Assembly (NCBI GenBank): GCA_027717925.1
Contig: JALLON010000074.1
Span: forward strand, 1 to 10,339
Length of the DNA stretch: 10,339 bases
Direction: 5' to 3'
From: Acidobacteria bacterium AH-259-G07
Lineage (GTDB): Bacteria; Acidobacteriota; UBA6911; RPQK01; JADFOI01
The notes beneath the pieces were generated by a model. The model was not told the DNA's origin. It saw only the letters and a program-made list of their open reading frames with translations, and searched no databases. The position numbers were made by a program, and so were the translations under genes. This document shows, one piece after another, positions 1 to 6,640 of this stretch. How positions within the stretch are numbered: position 1 is the stretch's first letter; each line of letters opens with the position of its first letter.

Positions 1-1697
1 TAGTGCTCCTGGTGGTTGCCGCCGACGAATCGGTTATGCCCCAAACTGTCGAGCATTTTCAGATCTGTAAGCTGCTCGAAATTCCGCGAGGCATCATCGT
101 TATCACGAAAAAAAACCTGGTCGAAGAAGAACTTCTGTCTCTGGTTGAAGTAGAGGTTCGTGAGCTTGTTCAGGGAACCCGGCTGGAGAGAGCTCCAATT
201 GTGGCCGTGGATAGTGTTTCAGGTGAAGGCATGGAACTTCTCAGCGAAACCCTGCTGGAGGAAATTAGAAAATCCGAGGAAGAAACCGTTTCGCTACAAA
301 GTTCACGTCAGGTATTTCGTCTCCCGATTGACCGGGTTTTTACAATTCGGGGATTCGGAACGGTTATCACTGGAACCCCCTATGCCGGTTCTTTAAAGAA
401 GGGGAACGCACTAACCGTCCATCCCAGCGGCAGAGCGGGGAAGGTACGAGGGATCGAGATTTTTAAGCAGAAGACCGACTTGGCCGTCGCCGGCCAAAGG
501 ACGGCATTGAACCTGAGCGGGCTGGAAAAGGAAGATCTGGAAAGAGGAATGGTGATCTCGGCAGCCAACACCTTTACGCCGTCCCACATGGTTGACACAA
601 TCGTGCACTTACTGGCGACTGCGGCCCGTTGCCTGAAACACCGCGGTGTCATACGATTTCACCACGGAAGCGCGGAACTGATTGGTCGGATCTACCTCCT
701 TGAAGGTGATCAACTTCGCCCCGGCAAGTCAATGCTGGCGCAGCTGCGACTGCAGAGCCCGGCAGTGTACTGTCCCAAAGATCACTTCATACTGCGCCGT
801 TACTCCCCAATTACAACCATCGGGGGCGGTGTGATTCTCGACGGCATTCCCGAGAAACACCTGAAGAAGGACTTAGCCCGTCTCCTTCCCGAGTTAAGAA
901 AGCTGCAGTCAATGTGGGAACTGCAGGACTCTCAAATTGATAGTGCCTTGGTGGAGTATTTTGTCAAATTGCACGGTTACGCGGGCATTAGCCTGCCCGA
1001 CTTGGTCTCACGCACCGGTTTTCTGAAAGAGTATTTAATAGACCTTTTGAATCGGCTTGATTCCACGGTCTTGGTTTCCCAAGAACCAATACTAGCGGTT
1101 TCCAAACCGGGCCTCGAAGACTTAAAAACGCATATCCTCGACTTCCTGGCCGATTTTCACTCAAACAAGCCCTTGGCTCCAGGTGTCCCTCGAGAGGAGC
1201 TGAAGGAGAGGTTTTTGGCGAGAAGCAGTAACTCTTATTTTCAATTTGTTCTGGACCTGTTGAAAGATGAAAAACAGATTCAAACTAGTGCAAGTACCCT
1301 CTCACTGTATGGGCGACAAGTAGAATTGAGCCCAAAGCAGGAGAAGGTGAGAGAAGAGATTCTGAAACTGATCAAGGAGAAAGCATTTCAGCCACCCGGG
1401 TTGGACGAACTCGTACAAAAACTTCCCCATGATCCTGATGACGTCCGCGATGTCTACTATTTTCTTTTGCAGCGCGGAGAGCTGATCCGGGTGAGCGATG
1501 ACATTGTCCTTTGGTACGACCAAATCACCTTTCTGAAAACGCAATTGAGACGGTCTTTTCCCAGTGGTCAAACCTTCACGGTGCCGGAATTCAAGAACTT
1601 GTTCAAGATCAGCCGTAAGTATGCAATTCCCTTCCTGGAGTTCCTGGACCGCGAGCGAGTCACGCGGCGCATAGGCGACAAGCGGCTGGTGCTGTGA
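1..1697 (+). CDS. selB: Selenocysteine-specific elongation factor SelB, 5' end outside the window
   Basis: SelB is the EF-Tu-like GTPase that brings Sec-tRNA to UGA codons marked by a SECIS element. About 564 residues are present. The frame is open at the left edge, so the G1 motif and switch regions lie upstream. The visible part opens with the GTPase stretch LLVVAADESVMPQT, just after the G3 region. The G4 position reads TKKN where SelB and EF-Tu carry (N/T)KxD, and a G5-like SVSGEG follows. Domain II is recognisable from FTIRGFGTVITGT. The last roughly 250 residues have the helix-rich, charged look of the SelB winged-helix array that binds SECIS, ending in a typical RIGDKRLVL. The gene stops at TGA with tatA 55 bases downstream on the same strand. 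Family assignment is firm. Whether the G4 change is real or a read error cannot be told here. Confidence 0.93.
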   Translation, partial: VLLVVAADESVMPQTVEHFQICKLLEIPRGIIVITKKNLVEEELLSLVEVEVRELVQGTRLERAPIVAVDSVSGEGMELLSETLLEEIRKSEEETVSLQSSRQVFRLPIDRVFTIRGFGTVITGTPYAGSLKKGNALTVHPSGRAGKVRGIEIFKQKTDLAVAGQRTALNLSGLEKEDLERGMVISAANTFTPSHMVDTIVHLLATAARCLKHRGVIRFHHGSAELIGRIYLLEGDQLRPGKSMLAQLRLQSPAVYCPKDHFILRRYSPITTIGGGVILDGIPEKHLKKDLARLLPELRKLQSMWELQDSQIDSALVEYFVKLHGYAGISLPDLVSRTGFLKEYLIDLLNRLDSTVLVSQEPILAVSKPGLEDLKTHILDFLADFHSNKPLAPGVPREELKERFLARSSNSYFQFVLDLLKDEKQIQTSASTLSLYGRQVELSPKQEKVREEILKLIKEKAFQPPGLDELVQKLPHDPDDVRDVYYFLLQRGELIRVSDDIVLWYDQITFLKTQLRRSFPSGQTFTVPEFKNLFKISRKYAIPFLEFLDRERVTRRIGDKRLVL

Positions 1698-1740
1698 TTG
1701 ACAGGCGAGAAAGCTAAGCGTAAGATGTTGATGGAAGGAT

Positions 1741-1746
1741 AGGTGA
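1741..1746 (+). promoter_or_regulatory. Ribosome binding site of tatA
   Basis: AGGTGA lies six bases before the ATG at 1753. It matches the anti-Shine-Dalgarno consensus and supports the start chosen for this very short gene. Confidence 0.6.
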
Positions 1747-1752
1747 GCATAT

Positions 1753-1923
1753 ATGGGCGGTCTTGGCATGTGGGAATTAATAGTTATTCTGCTGATCGTG
1801 ATTGTGATTTTTGGAGCGAGTCGGCTTCCGCAGCTTGGAAAGGGTCTTGGCGAAGGCATCCGTAACTTTAAAAATTCTCTGAAGAGTGGACAAGACGAGA
1901 AGGCCGAAGAGGAATCCGAATAG
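1753..1923 (+). CDS. tatA: Twin-arginine translocase subunit TatA (TatA/E family), 56 aa
   Basis: TatA oligomers form the membrane-passage element of the Tat pathway, which exports folded proteins, often redox enzymes with cofactors. The 56-residue product has the family layout. A short N-terminal transmembrane helix spans about residues 7-20 (WELIVILLIVIVIF). The hinge FGASRLP is followed by the amphipathic helix QLGKGLGEGIRNFKNSLK and an acidic tail ending EEESE. It is at the short end for TatA, since many are 60-90 residues. The start is supported by AGGTGA six bases upstream. The gene follows selB by 55 bases and may share its transcript. It ends eight bases from the stop of the convergent gene on the other strand. 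No TatC or TatB is visible nearby. Distinguishing TatA from TatE or a single-subunit TatA/B system is not possible from this sequence. Confidence 0.9.
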   Translation: MGGLGMWELIVILLIVIVIFGASRLPQLGKGLGEGIRNFKNSLKSGQDEKAEEESE

Positions 1924-1931
1924 GAACAACC

Positions 1932-3317
1932 TCAGAACTCGAATTTTCTCAAAATTGTTAGTTCCCTTTTCCAATCTGAATTAATTCCGACACACTTCAA
2001 TTCAATCTCTTCCTTCAAATACTTCTTCAACACAGGCATTACTCTGTGGAATTCGAAAAGCGGAGAGATCAGATACAGTAAAGGTGACTCCCTGGAAAGG
2101 GGTATTTTCGGGAAATATCCAGCTCGCTGAAAGTCTCCTTGCTTGAGGTGATGCCAGACCCGTTCCCAATAATCGAGTGCCTGGAAGATCAAGTCCAGGT
2201 CCTTATCAACTTTTAGCTCCAAAACCGCCAGACGCCCGCCCTTCGTGGCAGTCAAAAGATCCAGAACCTTTCGCTCTCCATCCAGGTAAGTGGGGACCTG
2301 AGAATAAACGACATCCACAAAATCAGCGTTAAAAATCGAATGATCGCTGACGATGAGACTTTCCAACCATCGTTCCTGTGCCAGACGATAGTATGGATGT
2401 TTCGGCTCAGTTGGCGGGAAACAGCGTACTTTGCTGACCTGCTCCAAGTGCTCCTCAAAGTCGGCCAACGTGGACGCGGTCAGCAAACAAGGATCGGCTA
2501 AGTTGAAAAAGCACTGATCTCTATTGTTATCGTGCCAGGCAATTCGAAGTCCGCGAAAAGACAGCTCCCAGCGCCCATGACGAAAACTCAAATGAAGCAA
2601 AGGGTGCTCTTGCTTGATCTGATGAAGAAGAACAGGGACATTTTCTCGATAAGGAAAAATAACGTAGGGCCTTCCCAGTTGGGAAGATTTCACCGAACGG
2701 GGGTAAATCTTTTTCAACCGGGACTTCGGCCGATAGTCTCTTCCTGACTTCTCCTCTAGTTGATACTCATAACATATCAAGGGGAGTTCTAGTCGAGGAA
2801 AGCTACTCAGCAAACGCGTAGTCCAACATTCTGGAATGAAAATCAGAATCCGGTCGACACAACCCTTCCTGCGGAGATGGTCCCACCACAAAATGGCGGA
2901 TGAGAGAACCCGGTCTGTGAGCTCGACTGTCTCTCCCGGATAAATAGCCACTGCTGCCAAATGGTGACGACCATCCCATAAATGGAGCCTTAACAGAGCG
3001 GCAGTCTGGTGGCGATTCCGGTCTGTTCCCGTCAAGATTTTGAGAATTTTCCAATGTGGGAAGCGACTTTGGAGCAAGTTCAGAAAGGGAGTTCGGAATC
3101 GTTCGCGGACAGCTGTTCTTTCTTTTTCGGGAAAAAATCGCAGATGTCCCCCGCCCCTGATTCTAAACTCTATTCCCGTCTTCAAAAGGCGTACTTCTTT
3201 AATCCGCTTCCATCTGTCCTGGAACCACACCGTCGGCGGTTGGGTTCGAATGGAACTCTTTAACTCCGGATGATAATCCAGGTATCGCCCCAGGAAATCG
3301 ACATCTTCTGGACCCAT
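1932..3317 (-). CDS. Uncharacterised protein with NucS/DUF91-like PD-(D/E)XK nuclease domain at its C-terminus
   Basis: I do not recognise this protein as a named family. The preferred start is the ATG at 3317 (461 aa) with AGGTGA ten bases upstream; a GTG at 3338 would add seven residues. Numbering from that GTG, residues 315-395 look like the RecB-fold nuclease core seen in NucS/DUF91 proteins. A helix with ERWLESLI is followed by KVLDLLTATKGGRLAVLELKV and a QALDYWERVW helix. Candidate catalytic residues are D360, E374 and K376, in a D-x13-E-x-K arrangement. The first 310 residues resemble nothing I know; they are rich in aromatic and basic residues, and no membrane segment or signal peptide is evident. 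The gene stands alone, convergent with tatA. A DNA-end or mismatch-processing role would be inference only. It could also be a catalytically dead member of the fold. Confidence 0.72.
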   Translation of the reverse strand: MGPEDVDFLGRYLDYHPELKSSIRTQPPTVWFQDRWKRIKEVRLLKTGIEFRIRGGGHLRFFPEKERTAVRERFRTPFLNLLQSRFPHWKILKILTGTDRNRHQTAALLRLHLWDGRHHLAAVAIYPGETVELTDRVLSSAILWWDHLRRKGCVDRILIFIPECWTTRLLSSFPRLELPLICYEYQLEEKSGRDYRPKSRLKKIYPRSVKSSQLGRPYVIFPYRENVPVLLHQIKQEHPLLHLSFRHGRWELSFRGLRIAWHDNNRDQCFFNLADPCLLTASTLADFEEHLEQVSKVRCFPPTEPKHPYYRLAQERWLESLIVSDHSIFNADFVDVVYSQVPTYLDGERKVLDLLTATKGGRLAVLELKVDKDLDLIFQALDYWERVWHHLKQGDFQRAGYFPKIPLSRESPLLYLISPLFEFHRVMPVLKKYLKEEIELKCVGINSDWKRELTILRKFEF

Positions 3318-3390
3318 TTCGTATATTTCACCTATCACTATAAACGTCGAATCTCCCCAAAAATGCGAAAATTTTGTTGGATTTAAGTCG

Positions 3391-3425
3391 AGGGGGTCAG
3401 ACCTTCAAGACACGGCCCCTCTTTT
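3391..3425. repeat. Short repeat element abutting the cutA stop codon
   Basis: The sequence carries GGGGTCAG (3393-3400) and, seven bases on, AAGACACGGCCCCT (3407-3420). Its two ends form an imperfect inverted repeat, since AGGGG at one end faces CCCCT at the other. The 14-base AAGACACGGCCCCT recurs exactly at 9591-9604 and, inverted, at 9542-9555. A GGGGTCAG also lies at 9522-9529 beside that second copy. The element ends at the cutA stop codon (3425-3427). It is most likely a REP- or MITE-type dispersed element. No transposase is present here. Confidence 0.6.
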
Positions 3426-3748
3426 CACCTGGTTTCCGAAATAACCCATTCCAAATAGGGTGCATATCCACTGTCGATGGAGAAAGCAATGACTTCCGGC
3501 ACGTCATAGGGATGGAGTTCTGCAATACGATTAGTCAGTCGTTGTAGCCGATCTTCCGCCGTCTTGATTACCATCAAGTGCTCGGTAGCACGCTCCAAAG
3601 TTCCCTTCCACTTGTAAATTGAGGTTAAGTTGGAAATAATATTGACACAGGCTGCGAGTCGCTCTTCTACCAACTGGTGAGCGATCCGCTCGGCAGCCTC
3701 GTGGTTGTCAATGGTTGAGATTACAAGGTAGATTTTAGGCGTTTTCAT
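3425..3748 (-). CDS. cutA: CutA1 family divalent-cation tolerance protein, 107 aa
   Basis: CutA1 proteins are small, very stable cytoplasmic trimers of ferredoxin-like fold. They were named for copper tolerance in E. coli, but their biochemical role is still unsettled. The product has the full family length and landmarks: an early beta strand, EAAERIAHQLVEERLAACVNII, then SIYKWKGTLERATEHLMVIKT, and the signature ELHPYDVPEVIAF near the end. The conserved Cys of LAACVN is present. I chose the ATG at 3748; a GTG directly before it (3751) is in frame. No clear Shine-Dalgarno sequence is visible. The divergent ftsB-like gene starts at 3754, so the promoters of each must lie inside the other gene or further away. 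The stop codon abuts a repeat element. Family assignment is secure. Confidence 0.95.
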   Translation of the reverse strand: MKTPKIYLVISTIDNHEAAERIAHQLVEERLAACVNIISNLTSIYKWKGTLERATEHLMVIKTAEDRLQRLTNRIAELHPYDVPEVIAFSIDSGYAPYLEWVISETR

Positions 3749-3753
3749 CACCG

Positions 3754-4047
3754 ATGATATTTAGCCCCAAGGCCAAGCGCGAACTTTCCTGGATCTTGCT
3801 ATTCACCAGTTGTCTTACCTTAATGTACATCCTGGTGTTTGGAGATGGTGGTTTTGTGCAAGTCCGCAAGTATCGGGCAGAGCTGCAGGATTTGCAACTT
3901 GAAAATCTCCGTCTTCGAAAGAAACACCGCGACTATCTGGAAAGGATCGACAGACTTAAAACCGACGCTTACGAAATCGAGCGAATCGCTCGAGAGCGTT
4001 ACAACTTCGCCCGGCCGGGCGACATCATTGTGAACCTGCAGGAGTAG
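3754..4047 (+). CDS. ftsB: Septum formation initiator, FtsB/DivIC family, 97 aa
   Basis: FtsB/DivIC proteins are bitopic divisome components that bridge to FtsL and FtsQ through a coiled coil and help trigger septal peptidoglycan synthesis. The product has the family plan. A short basic cytoplasmic start (SPKAKRE) precedes one membrane helix at about residues 11-30 (SWILLFTSCLTLMYILVF). A coiled coil over about 37-72 is rich in Leu, Glu, Arg and Lys (ELQDLQLENLRLRKKHRDYL). The ending EIERIARERYNFARPGDI matches the conserved IAR-E-x-ARPGE-like tail. The start is the ATG at 3754, five bases from the divergent cutA ATG, with no good ribosome binding site. A 7-base repeat array begins two bases after the stop. 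FtsL-like proteins share the topology, but the tail favours FtsB/DivIC. Confidence 0.85.
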   Translation: MIFSPKAKRELSWILLFTSCLTLMYILVFGDGGFVQVRKYRAELQDLQLENLRLRKKHRDYLERIDRLKTDAYEIERIARERYNFARPGDIIVNLQE

Positions 4048-4049
4048 CG

Positions 4050-4175
4050 GTTTCGGGTTCCAAGTTTCAGGTTTCAGGTTCCACGTTCCACGTTTCAAGT
4101 TGTAAGCTCTGAGTTTTGAGTTCTCCTTTCTAGCTTCTGGATTCTGAATTCTGAATTCTGGATTCTGGATTCTTA
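4050..4175. repeat. Degenerate heptamer tandem array, 18 units
   Basis: Eighteen consecutive 7-base units can be read without a gap. They drift along the array from GTTTCGG, GTTCCAA, GTTTCAG and GTTCCAC, through GTTGTAA, GCTCTGA and GTTTTGA, to ATTCTGA and ATTCTGG, ending ATTCTTA. The register is strict although the unit sequence changes. The array starts two bases after the ftsB stop and ends five bases before the dsbD stop, so it fills the whole gap between two convergent genes. Neighbouring units resemble each other more than distant ones, as expected from slippage or stepwise duplication. No open frame or terminator is apparent in it. Confidence 0.85.
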
Positions 4176-4180
4176 TCCGC

Positions 4181-5470
4181 TTAACCAGATCCGAGTGCGC
4201 GCTTCACTTGCCGGAGAAAGTCGTCGGGGCCAAGGTAACCAACGACGCGCGCTTTCTGGACTTCGTTTCCTCCAGCATCAATGAAAATAATTGTGGGGAC
4301 ACCGCCCACAGTAAACTGTTTCCGCAGTAATTCGGCCTCTGGTGACTCGTAGTGCGTTAAATCAACCTTCATCATCATGAATGGAGTAACGGCTTCGATC
4401 ACTTCTTCATGGCTGAATGTGAACCGGTCCAACTCACGGCACGGAATACACCAGTCAGCATAAAAATCGAGAATGACTGGGCGTCCTTCCTTCCTGGCTC
4501 GATCAAAAACAGCAGGGTCGTACTGTTGCCAGGCGATTGTCGCCCCTGGTGTTTGGGGGATTACAGCATAAAGACCGATGGCCAGGATGAAAACTCCTGC
4601 AGTTTTCTTCAGCCAGTAAAAGGCTTGACCGCCATTACTACTTTTATCCAGCCAGCCCAGAAACACGGCGGCGATGACGGCTAAAGCGAATACGATCCAG
4701 GGCACTATCCTATCCGGAAGCAGCGGAGCGATGAAGTAGAGGGCCAGCCCAAGCAGCGCAAAGCCGAACAACCTTTCAACCCAGAGCATCCAAACGCCGG
4801 ATTTCGGCAATTTCTTCAGTCCACCCGAAAAGGTCCCCAGTGCCACGTATGGTGCCCCGAGACCCAGGGACAGCGTGAAGAACATCCAGAACCCAAGCCA
4901 CGGATTGCCGGTTGCGCCCACGTAGGTCAGCAGCCCAAAGGTCACCGGGCCAACGCAAGGCGCGGCAACGATGCCGACGACCAGTCCCATAGTTAGTGCG
5001 CCAAGTATTCCGCCGCTAGATCCCCCAGAGATTTTCCGCCTAATGAAACTGGGTGCCTGAATCTGGTACATTCCGAACAAACTCAACGCCAGGACCACCA
5101 TAATCATAGCAACGCTCACTAAGACCCAGGGATTCTGCAGTAGTGCCCCAAACATTTTCCCAGTCAGGGCGGCGATGACCCCCAACGTGGAATAGGTGAT
5201 GGCGATGCCAAGCAGGTACATGAGTCCCAGCCCGAAGACGCGCCACGTCTTGCCCTCACTCTGATGGCTGAAATAGCCGATAGTCACTGGGATCATGGGA
5301 TAGACACAGGGGGTTAGATTCAACGCCAAGCCGAGGACAAAGAGAAACGGCAGAGCCACAAACAATCCGTGCTCCTCGATAAGGCGGGCGAGATCAGTTT
5401 GAGCCAAGCTCAAGGCATTACCCAACCAGGAGAAGAGCCTTGCTACTGCCCATCTTCGGGGGGGCTGCAT
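4181..5470 (-). CDS. dsbD: DsbD membrane and thioredoxin part (thiol:disulfide interchange protein), 429 aa
   Basis: DsbD passes electrons from cytoplasmic thioredoxin across the inner membrane to periplasmic partners. This frame holds the beta and gamma domains. About eight membrane helices occupy residues 35-305, with the paired cysteines C55 (LNLTPCVYPMIP) and C172 (VAAPCVGPVTFG). A C-terminal thioredoxin fold has WCIPC at 340-344 and the cis-proline loop GGVPT near 389-393. The ATG at 5470 has no ribosome binding site and lies inside the upstream frame, overlapping it by 53 bases. Residues 19-26 (ALSLAQTD) repeat the same eight residues near the end of the upstream protein. Deleting one C from the seven-C coding-strand run (5458-5464) joins both frames into one conventional DsbD, so this may be the 3' part of a frameshifted gene. 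Domain identity is firm; independent translation is doubtful. Confidence 0.9.
   Translation of the reverse strand: MQPPRRWAVARLFSWLGNALSLAQTDLARLIEEHGLFVALPFLFVLGLALNLTPCVYPMIPVTIGYFSHQSEGKTWRVFGLGLMYLLGIAITYSTLGVIAALTGKMFGALLQNPWVLVSVAMIMVVLALSLFGMYQIQAPSFIRRKISGGSSGGILGALTMGLVVGIVAAPCVGPVTFGLLTYVGATGNPWLGFWMFFTLSLGLGAPYVALGTFSGGLKKLPKSGVWMLWVERLFGFALLGLALYFIAPLLPDRIVPWIVFALAVIAAVFLGWLDKSSNGGQAFYWLKKTAGVFILAIGLYAVIPQTPGATIAWQQYDPAVFDRARKEGRPVILDFYADWCIPCRELDRFTFSHEEVIEAVTPFMMMKVDLTHYESPEAELLRKQFTVGGVPTIIFIDAGGNEVQKARVVGYLGPDDFLRQVKRALGSG
5393..5423. repeat. 31-base direct repeat, copy 1
   Basis: This matches 5469-5499 at 30 of 31 positions. In the coding direction it contains the inverted repeat TTGAGC-TTG-GCTCAA and encodes ALSLAQTD in the downstream dsbD frame. 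The stop of the upstream frame (5418-5420) overlaps the single mismatch. Confidence 0.9.
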
Positions 5471-6503
5471 CAGTTTGAGCCAAGCTCAAGGCATCACCCG
5501 GGCCCAGAAAGGCGGGCGCCGTGAACGCGACGGACCCAAAGAGATCTGAGTTGATCGGCCGGCTCGGTTGCTCCAAGCTCGCAATGTGAATCGGGATCCT
5601 GATGTTGTGGAGGGCGGGAGCCAAACAGATCTCGTCGTTGCAGGCCTGGTATCGAAAAGTGCCTTGCATGACCTTCTGGCCGGGTGAGCTGGACTGTGCT
5701 ATGGTCACAGGAAAGCGGACGATGACACGCCCTTCATAGACATCCAGCTCCTGTTCGGCAAAGGCGAATTTGAGGCGGACGGCGTCCGGGTACTGGATCT
5801 CACCGAAAGTGAAACCGTCAACCGCTTCCAGGCTCAACTGTGTGGGAATCAGATAGCTAAGCGTAGGCTGGTGAGCGTTGATGTGCCAACCTTCCTGCAG
5901 GTCCGCGATCACGGCCACTTGAAAGCTGCTGCCCGGGTGTACATTGTCCACCGAAAGCGCAGTCTCGATCTTGACCAGTTTCTCCCCACTCAGCAGTTGT
6001 GCCTGAGCCGGCGCGACGGCCGAGGCAGAAGTGGGAGCGGAGACGTTAACCTGTGTCATGAGTGTCTTATTTTTCGGCGGCAGGCACAGCGTGTCGCTGC
6101 ACATCATGAATCTAACCTTCACGGGCAAACTGTGGGTACCCGATGGCGCTGTGGGCTGCACCTTGAAGGGGATGAGAAAATCGACCTTTCCTTCGAAGTA
6201 CTCGGTGTTGATATCAAAATTCTGGTCAAACCAGGTCAAGGGCAGGGGTTGTTTGACAGATCCGGCCGGGCTAAAAACCGCATTTTCCACCACCGAGATG
6301 GATGTGGGAATCGGGCCCCCTGGAGGTTGGCTCATGGAATAGAGATGCCAACCTTCATCAATGTCCGCACTGAGAACCGCCTCAGCCTGACTTCCAGCAA
6401 TTAGCGTCTCCTGCTCCACGCCCAGTCGGAACCGGACCTTATCTTCACCATACGTGAAGGTCATCAGGCAAAGGAACAGCAAATAAGCAATACGAGCTTT
6501 CAT
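5418..6503 (-). CDS. Periplasmic protein with two DsbD alpha-type domains, probably the N-terminal part of a split DsbD
   Basis: The DsbD alpha domain accepts electrons from the membrane domain and reduces DsbC-like or c-type cytochrome maturation partners in the periplasm. The chosen ATG at 6503 gives a 361-residue protein starting with a signal peptide (MKARIAYLLFLCLMTFTYG). An upstream in-frame TTG at 6563 would bury that signal behind 20 residues. Two homologous immunoglobulin-like domains follow, about 23-155 and 175-310. Each has an EGWH motif (50-53, 204-207) and a C-x4-C pair (C135/C140 in CSDTLC, C288/C293 in CNDEIC). Most DsbD proteins have one such domain, so the doubling is notable. 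The last residues after SLAQTD (AAPPKMGSSKALLLVG) do not look like part of a fold. They are probably out-of-frame translation past a seven-C run. The next frame continues with the membrane domain. Confidence 0.85.
   Translation of the reverse strand: MKARIAYLLFLCLMTFTYGEDKVRFRLGVEQETLIAGSQAEAVLSADIDEGWHLYSMSQPPGGPIPTSISVVENAVFSPAGSVKQPLPLTWFDQNFDINTEYFEGKVDFLIPFKVQPTAPSGTHSLPVKVRFMMCSDTLCLPPKNKTLMTQVNVSAPTSASAVAPAQAQLLSGEKLVKIETALSVDNVHPGSSFQVAVIADLQEGWHINAHQPTLSYLIPTQLSLEAVDGFTFGEIQYPDAVRLKFAFAEQELDVYEGRVIVRFPVTIAQSSSPGQKVMQGTFRYQACNDEICLAPALHNIRIPIHIASLEQPSRPINSDLFGSVAFTAPAFLGPGDALSLAQTDAAPPKMGSSKALLLVG
5458..5464 (-). other. Seven-C homopolymer (coding strand) at the dsbD frame break
   Basis: Seven consecutive G on the plus strand read as CCCCCCC in the coding direction, inside the overlap of the two dsbD frames. 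Removing one base puts the upstream frame directly into the downstream one, with no stop between. It also sets the two 31-base repeats 75 bases apart, a multiple of three. This is a natural slippage point and also a common site of sequencing error. Confidence 0.75.
5469..5499. repeat. 31-base direct repeat, copy 2
   Basis: This matches 5393-5423 with one mismatch, offset by 76 bases. It encodes ALSLAQTD in the upstream frame, and its end contains the ATG of the downstream frame. The 45 bases between the copies are not themselves duplicated on either side, so this is not a simple 76-base tandem duplication. Confidence 0.9.
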
Positions 6504-6578
6504 TTTCAATAGCTTTGACAAAAAACTGGTGTGCCGGGTTCCTTTTGCGTGTTCATTAACCAACCCATTGGTTGAAAC

Positions 6579-6640
6579 TCGCTAGTCCGGATTATTTATA
6601 AATGTCTGGCCAGGCATTCATGAATAATCCGGACTAGCGA
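6579..6640. repeat. 62-base palindromic element overlapping the pyrC stop codon
   Basis: The element is symmetric about TGGCCA (6607-6612), with 28 of 31 positions pairing. The outer arms are 18 bases of perfect match (6579-6596 with 6623-6640) and include CTAGTCCGGATTATT. The right arm supplies the last Arg codon of pyrC and its TAG stop (6634-6636). AACTCGCT occurs at both borders (6576-6583 and 6640-6647), which could be a target-site duplication, though the left copy overlaps the arm. No T-tract follows on the minus strand, so a classic terminator is unlikely. A MITE- or REP-like element fits best. Confidence 0.8.

Noticed and set aside
1695..1697. UGA of selB as a selenocysteine codon
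   Set aside because: The protein already ends with the usual SelB C-terminal residues, and tatA follows closely with its own ribosome binding site.
1302..1859. 185-codon open frame on the minus strand opposite selB and tatA
   Set aside because: It runs antisense to two well-recognised genes, and its translation looks like low-complexity shadow sequence with no recognisable domain.
4050..4175. CRISPR array
   Set aside because: The repeats are 7 bases long, contiguous and without spacers, and no cas gene is nearby.
5393..5499. Simple 76-base tandem duplication in dsbD
   Set aside because: Only 31 bases are repeated. The other 45 bases match neither the preceding nor the following flank.
5871..6404. 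177-codon open frame on the plus strand
   Set aside because: It is antisense to the DsbD alpha-domain gene, whose signal peptide and cysteine motifs are convincing. No family features are visible in the antisense product.
6579..6640. Rho-independent terminator after pyrC
   Set aside because: The hairpin is strong but no T-tract follows on the minus strand, and the stem includes the pyrC stop codon itself.
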